Counted from the stretch's first letter, positions 34,538-41,462 are shown. The stretch: DNA of 64,000 nucleotides from a virus (IMGVR_UViG_3300027896_001999:1-64000), one strand, 5' to 3'. A program made the numbers and translations. The notes: generated by a model not told the origin, from the letters alone.

Positions 34538-35592
34538 ATTTGAGCCCTTTCAAACTCTATTCCATTTTCTTTAGCAAACTTTTCTAATTGTGCCTTTTCT
34601 TTTTCCCAACCTGTATCATGTCTTGGAACCACTATTTTTGCAATATGCTCTTTCAGTTGAATCCCGCCATGAATCTGTGCTTCAATGTACCCTTTGCCGG
34701 ACTTTGTCTGTTCTACATTGTGCACAGACATATCCAACCAATTTCTTCTGAATTGGTCTTTCACATCAAACAACTTTTTGGCCTGTCCTCTTACAAATGC
34801 TCCCGACGCATCGGAAGAATCTGAAGGGGTGAATGTGGATCTGTCTTTTATGTCATCTTTAAAAACAAGTTGGACATCTCCGTATTGAGAAGTATTGAAC
34901 TTCCCAGAAGAAGTAGCTATAAAGCCATACAAAGGTTTAGAGGCAGGATGACTGTTAAAGTATTCATCTTTCTCTAATTCTGAATCACTCTGATTCATTT
35001 CTTTTTCATAATTTCCATCGTCAATAATTCTATGCTCCCAATGATTTCTGCCTTGTCTGGACAAACTCCCACCACTTGTCCTGGTTTCCCACTGATTCTT
35101 TAATTCTCCTGAAGCCAAAATAGATTCTACGTTTTGAAAATCCACTCGAATCATGATTGGATTTTCTTCAATAGAATTGTCTAAATAATCTACCCAATCT
35201 TTAAGGTCTTCTTCATATGGTTCTTTAGAACCTGTAGAAGATCGAAGATTCGGGTCTTCCAAGTCTTTTGCTATATCCTCTATAGACCGATCAGTGCTAT
35301 TATTCTTCTTAGCAGTTTCAAATCTTTCTAAACCTATTTTATATTGCTTTTGACGTTCTACTTTCTCCTTTTCTTTCTTCTCTTTAGGAGAATCCGTCCA
35401 TCCTCCGTCTTCTTCTTTTTTAGACCGTTCTTTTGAACCCTCTTCCTTCTGACCTTCCTTGTCTGGAACCCACTTGCCTCCGGCGTAATGAAACGGACGT
35501 CCGAAGATCATCTTCTTTTGTCCTTCCTCTGCTTTCAGTACACTAAGACAATCGGAAATGAGTGCTTTTCTTAAATTGTTTTTTACACTCAT
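34534..35592 (-). CDS. DUF3626-like putative effector with shared N-terminal module
   Basis: 352 residues. Residues 6-45 are the module (LRKALISDCLSVLKAEEGQKKMIFGRPFHYAGGKWVPDK), then a Lys/Glu linker to ~110. The C-terminal domain has R149 in MIRVDFQNVESILASGELKNQW, the W-E-H-R segment near 185, KPLYGFI (219-225), YGDVQLVFK (237-245), STFTPSDS (252-259) and YIEAQIHG (302-309). That order fits DUF3626-type domains, which I associate with ART-like/MuF-linked toxin folds. Head-packaged, host-directed effector is my inference. Lies between terminase and portal. Confidence 0.6.
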   Translation of the reverse strand: MSVKNNLRKALISDCLSVLKAEEGQKKMIFGRPFHYAGGKWVPDKEGQKEEGSKERSKKEEDGGWTDSPKEKKEKEKVERQKQYKIGLERFETAKKNNSTDRSIEDIAKDLEDPNLRSSTGSKEPYEEDLKDWVDYLDNSIEENPIMIRVDFQNVESILASGELKNQWETRTSGGSLSRQGRNHWEHRIIDDGNYEKEMNQSDSELEKDEYFNSHPASKPLYGFIATSSGKFNTSQYGDVQLVFKDDIKDRSTFTPSDSSDASGAFVRGQAKKLFDVKDQFRRNWLDMSVHNVEQTKSGKGYIEAQIHGGIQLKEHIAKIVVPRHDTGWEKEKAQLEKFAKENGIEFERAQI

Positions 35593-35595
35593 ATA

Positions 35596-37185
35596 TCAAG
35601 TTGCCATCGTTAAGATTTTCTTAGCTAAGCACATATAATTGAAGGCATGAAAATAGTGATCCGGACCCGATTCCACCCATTCATACCTATCTTTCTCTTC
35701 ATTATAGCTTCGTACGGAACTGGACATCTGATCATACAAATCTTTGATACTCCGCGCATTCGCCGGTAGAACCATCTTCTGTAAGACAAACGACTCCTTC
35801 AACGTATCTAATGACACCGTTCTATCGGCACTCAAAATACAGTCTTTCACATTCACTATGAGTTCTTTCTTGAACTGGCTGTAATAACAAAGGAATCCGA
35901 CCTTATACAAAGAGCTCAGTTTCCGTGCGAACCTGGTTTCAGGAAGAGCGTCTATGACGTATATCTTTACTCTGAACCGCTTAAATATTTCAATGATTTC
36001 GTAAGGCTCTTGAATCGGAATCTCTGCGACGTACACTATTCGTATCGTGTCGTTCACCGGAAGACCGATGACAATGTGACAGAGCGTTCCAACGTCGATG
36101 CCCGCAATAGTTGGATACGTACACGATTCGGGCATGTGATACGTTTCGTCTACACAATCATCTAAAGACTGTTCAGTGAGCCTGGATCCTTCCGCGGTAA
36201 ACGATTCACCAAGATCGGAGTTATAGAACCGCTGAAGCTTATAATCATTCTCAAGTGCTTTTGAAAAATTATCAACCAGCCCAAGTAGAGTTGAAGCGCC
36301 ACTGAACAAGCGCGATACATGCTTTCCGCTGAACTCCGCTTGATCTACCTCATTCACATACTCGCCGTACCCAAATCGGTCAAAAGGCTTATCGCATATA
36401 TCACAGATCGGGCGGACGTCTCGTCCAACACCGATCTCAAACTTCTTGTCTCGAATTACATAAGTGTTGTCTTCAACTTGTCTAACAACATGCTTAAAGA
36501 AGTCTATCTGAATTCTATGACCACAATCAGCATTGATGAACCACCTGGACTTCGTTGACAGGTTAAACTTTTGATCTAAGAAAGACCCGACGAATGTTGG
36601 GTTTCCTACATAGATTTCATGTGGATCGCTGGAATGACCCAACCGCTCTAAGCCCATCTGAAGACGGTTCGCATCGCACTTATCTGCTTCGTCAACTATA
36701 AAGAAGTCCGCCGGAATTTCAATGAAGGGTACATCGCTCCCGCTTCCAGCGAAGTTGATCACTCCTTTCCCTATATCTTTAAGCGATCGGTTATCAATGT
36801 TTTCCTTTCTGTAAGCCTGACTCCGTCCTATCGCTCTTTGAGTTCTGTAATGATCTGTATAGAATAAAGACTTTTCAAATCGGTTAGAAACGAATCTGTT
36901 CTTGAGTTGATCTGTTGGTAAGACATAGAACACTACGAAACCCTCGTTCGCTGCGTTCCAACTTATTATAATCAAACACTCAGAGATACCGCCCTGAGTG
37001 GACTTCTTCAGGACACGCTTTTTAGCAGTGTCCATTAAGATTGCCTTTAAGTAGAAGTGACCCTTGAAGGTCATCTTTTTGTTTGTATGAGTACGATGAT
37101 GATTCACGGCAAGCCAGAGGGTCTTGTGTCTATGCTCTAAGTAGATTCCGAACTCCTTTGCACCGATGACTCCATCATCCTTCAT
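35596..37185 (-). CDS. terL: Terminase large subunit (gpA-like)
   Basis: 529 residues from ATG 37185, which overlaps the small-subunit stop by 11 bases; a longer start at 37224 would overlap 50 bases. The ATPase has a Walker A variant STQGGISE (about residues 62-69) and Walker B FFIVDEAD (~161-168). A zinc-type segment CGH...CDICDKP follows, as in gpA terminases. The nuclease half shows AGIDVG (first Asp), YVIDALPE (second) and SGPDHYFHAFNY (third Asp and His), a complete RNase H-like set. It drives DNA packaging through the portal. Confidence 0.9.
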   Translation of the reverse strand: MKDDGVIGAKEFGIYLEHRHKTLWLAVNHHRTHTNKKMTFKGHFYLKAILMDTAKKRVLKKSTQGGISECLIIISWNAANEGFVVFYVLPTDQLKNRFVSNRFEKSLFYTDHYRTQRAIGRSQAYRKENIDNRSLKDIGKGVINFAGSGSDVPFIEIPADFFIVDEADKCDANRLQMGLERLGHSSDPHEIYVGNPTFVGSFLDQKFNLSTKSRWFINADCGHRIQIDFFKHVVRQVEDNTYVIRDKKFEIGVGRDVRPICDICDKPFDRFGYGEYVNEVDQAEFSGKHVSRLFSGASTLLGLVDNFSKALENDYKLQRFYNSDLGESFTAEGSRLTEQSLDDCVDETYHMPESCTYPTIAGIDVGTLCHIVIGLPVNDTIRIVYVAEIPIQEPYEIIEIFKRFRVKIYVIDALPETRFARKLSSLYKVGFLCYYSQFKKELIVNVKDCILSADRTVSLDTLKESFVLQKMVLPANARSIKDLYDQMSSSVRSYNEEKDRYEWVESGPDHYFHAFNYMCLAKKILTMAT

Positions 37186-37603
37186 TGTTTGTTTTCTTGT
37201 CTTTAAACTTTTTTGGGTTACCAAGCAAGGTTCCGTACTCTTCTTCTATCCTCTTGGTTTCTTCTGGATCTTCTTTGTTCAAGTTCACATTGACATTGAG
37301 ATCCTTAACTCCTTTCCCAAGAGCGGTAAAGAAGTCCTTATACAGCACCTGAGCAAGGTCGGTCGTCGCTTTAAACGCGGTCTTTTCATCTTCCGAGTCC
37401 ATGAACCTACGAAGCTTAGCAATTATCTTTTCTCGTTCCTCAATTAAAAAAATAGCAAGGCGGTCTTGGAATTCTTTATCTTCGTCCGCCTCCGCTCGCT
37501 CTGTGTCAGTAAGACCAACCTTTACATACGCCATCTCCTTGTCGAAGGTCTTAGAATAAGATTGTACGATTAACTCCTTTTGCTCGTCAGTGACCATCTC
37601 CAT
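37175..37603 (-). CDS. terS: Terminase small subunit
   Basis: 142 residues, first gene of the leftward operon. N-terminal helix-turn-helix-like start (VTDEQKELIVQSYSKTFDKEMAYVKVGLTDTERAEADEDKEFQDRL) as in small terminases that recognise the packaging site, then a long oligomerisation helix (REKIIAKLRRFMDSEDEKTAFKATTDLAQVLYKDFFTAL) and a Lys-rich tail. RBS GAGG 13 bases upstream of ATG. Directly precedes terL. Confidence 0.8.
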   Translation of the reverse strand: MEMVTDEQKELIVQSYSKTFDKEMAYVKVGLTDTERAEADEDKEFQDRLAIFLIEEREKIIAKLRRFMDSEDEKTAFKATTDLAQVLYKDFFTALGKGVKDLNVNVNLNKEDPEETKRIEEEYGTLLGNPKKFKDKKTNNEG

Positions 37604-37647
37604 TCACTCTTTGTCGTTCCTCTATTTTCTTCTGTTATTATATTTTT

Positions 37648-37677
37648 AATATAATAAAAAAACCGTACACTTGACAA
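37648..37677 (-). promoter_or_regulatory. Leftward sigma-70-like promoter for the structural operon
   Basis: On the minus strand TTGTCA, an 18-bp spacer and TATATT stand about 45 bases upstream of the terS start, giving a short leader. The -35 shares its bases with a rightward TTGACA on the other strand (37671-37676), so two RNA polymerases could compete here. No other strong candidate lies nearer to terS. Confidence 0.5.
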
Positions 37678-38128
37678 GAAGTTTTTATAATTTTTTTAAT
37701 ATGTTTATTAGTGTATACATAATAAAAGATACTTCTACAAATAATGAACTCCAACTCCACTCAGTCGGAGTATTTACAATAACACTTTCTATAGACTCTT
37801 ACAGACCTTTACACGGATTAGAGTAATAGGCTACTACTGGCTATGTCCTAAGAGCGTACAGACCTGCTTAAAGCAAACGGGGAATATATACTATAGTACA
37901 ATATAACAGGGTTTTCCACCCTGTAAAAAGCTATTATATAGTAGACAACTCTCCAAAGGTCATAAACCTGAATTTTAAGTCCGTTATTTTAACTATTTAC
38001 AAAAGTGCGAACTTTTTTTGAAGAAGCCCTGTTAAACGTAAAATTGTTCTTGCCAATAGTAAGAATGTATATTATATTGTTGGTGTAAGGAAAGTTAAAA
38101 AATTAAAGAATAAAGGAAAGGTAAAGTT
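37678..38128 (+). other. AT-rich divergent control region
   Basis: About 450 bases without a supported gene. It holds a rightward TTGACA (37671-37676, with TTTAAT 18 bases on), a hairpin ACAGGG-TTTTCCA-CCCTGT at 37906-37924, the sequence TAGACTCTT that recurs at 39529 and in a variant (CAGACTCTT) at 39677, and the rightward promoter at 38050. It most likely controls the choice between early and late transcription. Confidence 0.45.
38050..38078 (+). promoter_or_regulatory. Rightward early promoter
   Basis: TTGCCA, a 17-bp spacer and TATATT, with the start of transcription expected near 38085 and the first rightward ATG at 38129. AATGTATATT around the -10 also occurs in the promoter candidate at 40330-40359, so the two may be read by the same factor. 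Confidence 0.5.
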
Positions 38129-38359
38129 ATGAACAACAAATTAAACAAGGGCGAAAGAATAGTAAGAATGGCTTCAGAAAAAAGAAATCTCAACGTTCGT
38201 CGGTCTTCAAGAAAATTAAATCAGAATGTTGATGCGTTCAAGCTTATGTTAAATCGCTTATCCAGGAAAGGTCTTATCAATTACACTGTGACCGGAAATC
38301 GCGTTCAGCTTCATCTCACACAAGAAGCCTATTACAGAAGAGCCTATGTTGTAATGTAG
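38129..38359 (+). CDS. Small winged-helix-like DNA-binding protein
   Basis: 76 residues, very basic. MNNKLNKGERIVRMASEKRNL, then SRKLNQNVDAFKLMLNRLSRKGLINYTVTGNRVQLHLT: helix, helix, beta-hairpin in the order of a small winged helix with the wing at TVTGNRV. First gene of the rightward operon, preceded by GGAAAGG. Probably an early transcriptional regulator of the phage. Followed directly by the first tRNA-minihelix-like element. Confidence 0.6.
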   Translation: MNNKLNKGERIVRMASEKRNLNVRRSSRKLNQNVDAFKLMLNRLSRKGLINYTVTGNRVQLHLTQEAYYRRAYVVM

Positions 38360-38371
38360 ATTCCAATTCAA

Positions 38372-38428
38372 GCTGGTCGGAATTCAGCCGGTTCAACTCC
38401 GGCTCCAGCGAATGCCTCTTTAGAGGCG
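38372..38428 (+). ncRNA. tRNA-minihelix-like RNA element, copy 1
   Basis: A 5-bp stem GCTGG/CCAGC (38372-38376 with 38405-38409) encloses a T-arm-like hairpin: GCCGG, loop TTCAACT, CCGGC (38387-38403). Stem plus T-arm stack with one T between, as acceptor and T arms do in tRNA, and the loop fits the TTCRANY consensus. GAAT and a perfect GCCTC-TTTA-GAGGC hairpin follow. D and anticodon arms are absent, so this is not a tRNA. A second copy with different stem bases but the same pairing lies at 38917-38974, which supports a conserved RNA structure. Confidence 0.6.
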
Positions 38429-38456
38429 AGTAAATTAAAAACCAGGAGGCCTCAAA

Positions 38457-38906
38457 ATGGCTGAACAAACAAAAGTAGAAGTAAAGGCAGTAAATCCGAA
38501 AAGGGAAGCACGGAAAGCTCTGAAGAACTCCGCTCTCGCAGTACTGAAAGAACTCTGCGATTCCCAAAAAGACGCGAAATATAAATCGGCTCTCGCGGCC
38601 ATTCGCCCTTCATTGTACGGCGGGATGATTCGCACTTCAGGCGGAACCAGCTTCGCGAAATTCGTAGCCTTCGTAGCCGGGAAAGTAACGGTCAGCGAAG
38701 ACGAAGTCTTCAAGACAATGAAGCTCGGAAGAAAGGACTGCGCCGGTATGATTCGCAAACATCTGAAGAAGTCCGCTCCGGCTGATCGGATATGGATCGT
38801 CTTCAATGCTGAAACCGGCATTTACAAAGTGGAAGGAAAGGGAGCTGTTCCCCCGAAGGGATATGCTGGCTTCATTCCGACAGACGAGAACACTCTTCTG
38901 AAATAA
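38457..38906 (+). CDS. Basic Ala/Lys-rich early protein between the two RNA elements
   Basis: 149 residues. Helical, strongly basic N-terminal half (NPKREARKALKNSALAVLKELCDSQKDAKYKSALAAI), then a mixed domain with GRKDCAGMIRKHLKKSAPADRIWIVF and YKVEGKGAVPPKGYAGFIPT. Base composition is clearly more GC-rich than the neighbours, which suggests separate origin or high expression. SD AGGAGG (38444-38449) is embedded in a sequence complementary to the preceding hairpin. Possibly nucleic-acid-binding. Family not recognised. Confidence 0.6.
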   Translation: MAEQTKVEVKAVNPKREARKALKNSALAVLKELCDSQKDAKYKSALAAIRPSLYGGMIRTSGGTSFAKFVAFVAGKVTVSEDEVFKTMKLGRKDCAGMIRKHLKKSAPADRIWIVFNAETGIYKVEGKGAVPPKGYAGFIPTDENTLLK

Positions 38907-38916
38907 GTTTTCACAA

Positions 38917-38974
38917 GCGGTATCGGTCGCTCGGCGGGTTCAACTCCCGCTACCGCGAATGCCTCGGATGAGGC
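38917..38974 (+). ncRNA. tRNA-minihelix-like RNA element, copy 2
   Basis: GCGGTA (38917-38922) pairs with TACCGC (38951-38956) around a T-arm-like hairpin GCGGG, TTCAACT, CCCGC (38934-38950). GAAT and GCCTC-GGAT-GAGGC follow (38961-38974). Compared with copy 1, bases differ on both sides of each stem while pairing, loop TTCAACT and spacing are kept: covariation from just two copies. It follows the stop of the basic protein by 10 bases. Confidence 0.6.
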
Positions 38975-39009
38975 GGAAAGAAAGAACTAAAGAATAAAGG
39001 AATAAAGGT

Positions 39010-39429
39010 ATGGGTTGGGAAAACGAACAAAGAATTCACACTATGAACGAAAGGAGGAACCGTCTGTTAAATCTCTCTTATGAAGAAGGGGAAAGAATAG
39101 CTTCGCAGATTGAAGATGAGGTCTTCAAAGCAAAGAATCCAGGGATAGATATAGAACCTCCGACTCCACCCTCTGAAGAAGCGCAGGATAAAGTAAAGTA
39201 TTGCCAATGTAAATGGATCTTAGCTTTTTACTGGAATGACCAAGTGAGCCTATTCTGCTTTGTAAATATCTTCAATAGGCTCTCCAAAGTTTTGGGTTGG
39301 GTAGAAGTAGTCGTAAAAGAAGATGAGATCTACTGGGATTCCAACCTACAAATAGGCAAATGGGAATACGCTAACCATGGATCTCCATGTAGAGCTGACC
39401 AAGTGTGGCAATTAAAAGAGGAAGAATAA
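39010..39429 (+). CDS. Hypothetical early protein
   Basis: 139 residues. Charged helical N-terminus (NEQRIHTMNERRNRLLNLSYEEGERIASQIEDEVF), a Pro-rich joint, then an alpha/beta domain (YCQCKWILAFYWNDQVSLFCFVNIFNRLSKVLGWVEVVVKEDEIYWDSN). RBS AAAGG at 7 bases. Followed by a strong hairpin. No family recognised. Confidence 0.55.
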   Translation: MGWENEQRIHTMNERRNRLLNLSYEEGERIASQIEDEVFKAKNPGIDIEPPTPPSEEAQDKVKYCQCKWILAFYWNDQVSLFCFVNIFNRLSKVLGWVEVVVKEDEIYWDSNLQIGKWEYANHGSPCRADQVWQLKEEE

Positions 39430-39453
39430 ACATTACCCGCTTACGAAACTTAA

Positions 39454-39481
39454 AAGAGCCCTGTAGAAATACAGGGCTCTT
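39454..39481. terminator. Strong 12-bp hairpin, likely bidirectional terminator
   Basis: AAGAGCCCTGTA, loop GAAA, TACAGGGCTCTT: a perfect 12-bp stem 25 bases after the stop at 39429. On the minus strand it is followed by TTTTAAG, so it would end leftward transcripts best; on the plus strand only CTT follows. It separates the first rightward operon from the non-coding block. Confidence 0.6.
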
Positions 39482-39965
39482 CGCGCATGTACCCTGTATC
39501 TTATTACAAGTAAATCTACGGACTCCTGTAGACTCTTTAAATCTGCCGGCCAATAGTACGCTACTGCTTTAATATTAAAACCCCGCCTGGACCTGCCTGG
39601 AGTCACTGTATAGCTATTTTAACAAGGTACAACAAGTTCTTCTATACACTACAATAAACGGCTCCGTGCTCTTTCTACAGACTCTTGTACGCTCTTTTAA
39701 ATAGACGCCCAGTACAAGTCCACCCGCCCGGGAAACAAAGAGTCCCTATATAGGATATATTTACACAGTAGAGCCCTTATATGACAAATTTCCAGTTCCG
39801 GTCAAGTTGCTTTCTCAAACTATAAGAAGATGGTGTGAACGGACATGGAAGAATGTCCATCTCCGGTCGCTCTTCAAAATTTTTTTAAGGTTATGTAATT
39901 TTGTACTCAATGTACTCAAAAACGGGCAAGCCTTTACTATACAAATTTTTATAAAAACTATTTCT

Positions 39966-40176
39966 AAAAGCTCATAAAATAAAGGGCTCCGTCAATTACA
40001 AAAATTTTAAAAAAACCCTGTTGAGTACAAAATTACATAATTATACAGATTTTGGAGTCTAAAAAAATGAACCCCCAAAAATTAAGATTCCAAAAAGTGT
40101 ATAATTATGTAATTTTGTACTCAAGAAAAAATTATAAAAAAGTAATTTTTAAAAGTGTAATGTTTTATGAGCTTTT
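39966..40176. repeat. 211-bp concentric palindrome
   Basis: Outer arms AAAAGCTCATAAAA (39966-39979) and TTTTATGAGCTTTT (40163-40176) are perfect 14-bp complements. Inner arms at 40021-40047 and 40098-40124 are a perfect 27-bp inverted repeat, extended by an imperfect 11 bp each (TTTTGGAGTCT with AGATTCCAAAA). Both pairs share nearly the same centre (about 40072), leaving a 24-nt loop. It can extrude as a cruciform or be transcribed into a long hairpin. Confidence 0.75.
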
Positions 40177-40329
40177 GGAAAAAGTGACTATACAAATTTG
40201 TACGTTAGACTGAGTACAAAGTTCACCCCTTATAGCCGTACTCAACGAACTGAAAACTTTAATTTTATATATAAATTTATATATACAAAATAAACGGGAG
40301 TTTTTTTACAGGGTTTGTAAATAAAGTTC

Positions 40330-40359
40330 TTTACATATATATAATAAATAATGTATATT
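40330..40359 (+). promoter_or_regulatory. Rightward promoter for the 40-63 kb operon
   Basis: TTTACA, an 18-bp spacer and TATATT in an AATGTATATTTTA context that matches the -10 region at 38066. Transcription should start near 40366, about 30 bases before the leader ORF and the heptanucleotide repeat. Confidence 0.5.
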
Positions 40360-40395
40360 TTACTTAATTATTATTCTCACACAAGACGAACGGAG

Positions 40396-40458
40396 ATGGT
40401 TATTGGTTATTGGTTATTGGTTATTGGTTATTGGTTATTGGTCATTGGTTATTTATGA
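40396..40458 (+). CDS. 20-aa leader peptide encoded in the heptanucleotide repeat
   Basis: ATG 40396 follows CGGAG and reads MVIGYWLLVIGYWLLVIGYL before a TGA (40456-40458) that overlaps the ATG of the HTH protein (40455) as ATGA. It has the only plausible RBS here, so the downstream gene, which lacks its own, may depend on translational coupling. Each change of one 7-bp unit shifts the frame and would uncouple the two or fuse them. Hydrophobic; probably regulatory. Confidence 0.45.
   Translation: MVIGYWLLVIGYWLLVIGYL
40398..40453 (+). repeat. Tandem heptanucleotide repeat (GGTTATT)8
   Basis: Eight contiguous units GGTTATT, the seventh being GGTCATT, between a promoter and the first codon of a DNA-binding protein. 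The unit length is not a multiple of three and the tract is translated, the arrangement of slipped-strand phase-variable switches in bacteria. Confidence 0.85.
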
Positions 40459-40868
40459 ATAAAAGAAAACTCACAGAAGAACAAGTACAAGAGATAAAAA
40501 GTTCCCCTTTTCATTATAGAGAACTTATGGAAATGTATAGAGTCAGTAGAAGCTGTGTCAGTAAGATACGAAGAGGAGAAAGAAGAAAGGACTTTAGAGG
40601 AAACCTCACAGATGAACAAGTCCAAGAAATAAAAGTATTCCCCCTTATTCATCGTAAAGATCTTGCAGAAAAATATGGGGTCAGTGTCTCCTATATCGGT
40701 AAGATACGAAGAATGGGGTATAAAAGAAAACTTACAGACGAACAAGTACAAGAAATAAGGGATACCACACTTCTTCAGTACAAAGATCTGGCGAAAATAT
40801 ACGGAGTCAGTAAAAGTTGCATAAGTAAGATCAGAGCGAACGGAGATGGTCAATGTCTACAAGTGTAA
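40455..40868 (+). CDS. Triple helix-turn-helix protein related to HNH C-terminal domains
   Basis: 137 residues from ATG 40455. Three repeats of ~45 residues: KRKLTEEQVQEIKSSPFHYREL, GNLTDEQVQEIKVFPLIHRKDL and KRKLTDEQVQEIRDTTLLQYKDL, each followed by a recognition helix of the type Y-x-V-S-x-S-x-I-S-K-I-R. The same HTH is the C-terminal DNA-binding part of the two HNH endonucleases in this window (SKLTEAQVLEIRKS), so this is a nuclease-free array of it. Likely sequence-specific regulator. A TTG start at 40410 would add 15 repeat-encoded residues and is less likely. Confidence 0.7.
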   Translation: MNKRKLTEEQVQEIKSSPFHYRELMEMYRVSRSCVSKIRRGERRKDFRGNLTDEQVQEIKVFPLIHRKDLAEKYGVSVSYIGKIRRMGYKRKLTDEQVQEIRDTTLLQYKDLAKIYGVSKSCISKIRANGDGQCLQV

Positions 40869-41311
40869 ACTTCAATAAGGGGAAAAGAAAGCTAACAGAT
40901 TCTCAAATTCAATTCGTTCTATCTTCTACCCTACCATTGAAGACTCTCGCGAAAGGACTCAAAGTGAGTGTATCTTACATAAGCCATATCAGAACAGGAA
41001 AACGGCGACAGGGCGAACCCTGGGTTAATCGTAAGTGCGCCAAGACAGACCATAGAAAAAAGCTGACCGAAGATCAAGTGAAAGAGATAAGCGTATCCCC
41101 TCAGCCATTAAGAGAAATAGCGGAAAAGTACTCTATCTCCATTGCTTCTGTATGTAGAATAAAGTCGGGGTCACAAAGATTTTCTAAAGAAGATAATTTA
41201 GAACAGACTAAGATGTTCTATGACGCCATAAAAGAATTAGACGCCGACGACCGGCGAATGGACTTAGAAGATAAGACAGAAACGGAGATTGAACATGAAG
41301 GAACAAATTAA
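40853..41311 (+). CDS. Double helix-turn-helix protein
   Basis: 152 residues with two repeats of the same HTH (KRKLTDSQIQFVLSSTLPLKTLAKGLKVSVSYISHIR and RKKLTEDQVKEISVSPQPLREIAEKYSISIASVCRIKSG), followed by an acidic helix (EQTKMFYDAIKELDADDRRMDLEDKTETEIE). Overlaps the preceding gene by 16 bases; its upstream GAACGGAGATGG repeats the sequence before the leader ORF, hinting at tandem duplication. Probable DNA-binding regulator. Confidence 0.65.
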   Translation: MSTSVNFNKGKRKLTDSQIQFVLSSTLPLKTLAKGLKVSVSYISHIRTGKRRQGEPWVNRKCAKTDHRKKLTEDQVKEISVSPQPLREIAEKYSISIASVCRIKSGSQRFSKEDNLEQTKMFYDAIKELDADDRRMDLEDKTETEIEHEGTN

Positions 41312-41462
41312 AGAACACCATAAAAGCGGAGTTTACGAAACAGAGTACGGTAATGCTTGTAATTATTACGAAGGGGACGAAACGGCTTACGATATAGATA
41401 TGCTTGACACTATACCCATTGAGATGGTGGATTTCACAAAGTTCATAAGAGACTTTGAATAA
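41295..41462 (+). CDS. 55-aa acidic hypothetical protein
   Basis: ORF from ATG 41295, overlapping the previous gene by 17 bases and preceded by CGGAG: MKEQIKEHHKSGVYETEYGN, then NYYEGDETAYDIDMLDTIPI and a short C-terminal helix. Compact acidic protein of a type common in phage early regions; unknown function. Confidence 0.5.
   Translation: MKEQIKEHHKSGVYETEYGNACNYYEGDETAYDIDMLDTIPIEMVDFTKFIRDFE

Larger units (their letters stand above)
39482..40395. other. Roughly 0.9 kb non-coding block, candidate origin or switch
   Basis: No supportable gene on either strand. The first half repeats short motifs such as TAGACTCTT and ends with CCGGTCGCTC. The second half is very AT-rich and carries the large palindrome described separately, three copies of TTATGTAATTTTGTACTCAA (39891-39910; inside both arms), direct repeats ACTATACAAATTT (39936-39948 and 40187-40199) and a promoter at its right end. 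Repeats plus AT-richness fit an origin of replication or a regulator array. Confidence 0.5.

Noticed and set aside
38372-38974. Complete tRNA genes suggested by GGTTCAACTCC T-arm motifs
   Set aside because: Only 10-12 bases lie between acceptor-like stem and T-arm; there is no D-arm or anticodon arm on either side and no CCA at the 3' end.
40398-40453. CRISPR-like or iteron array
   Set aside because: The 7-bp units are directly adjacent with no spacers, so it is a simple tandem repeat; iteron function cannot be excluded but coding context explains it better.
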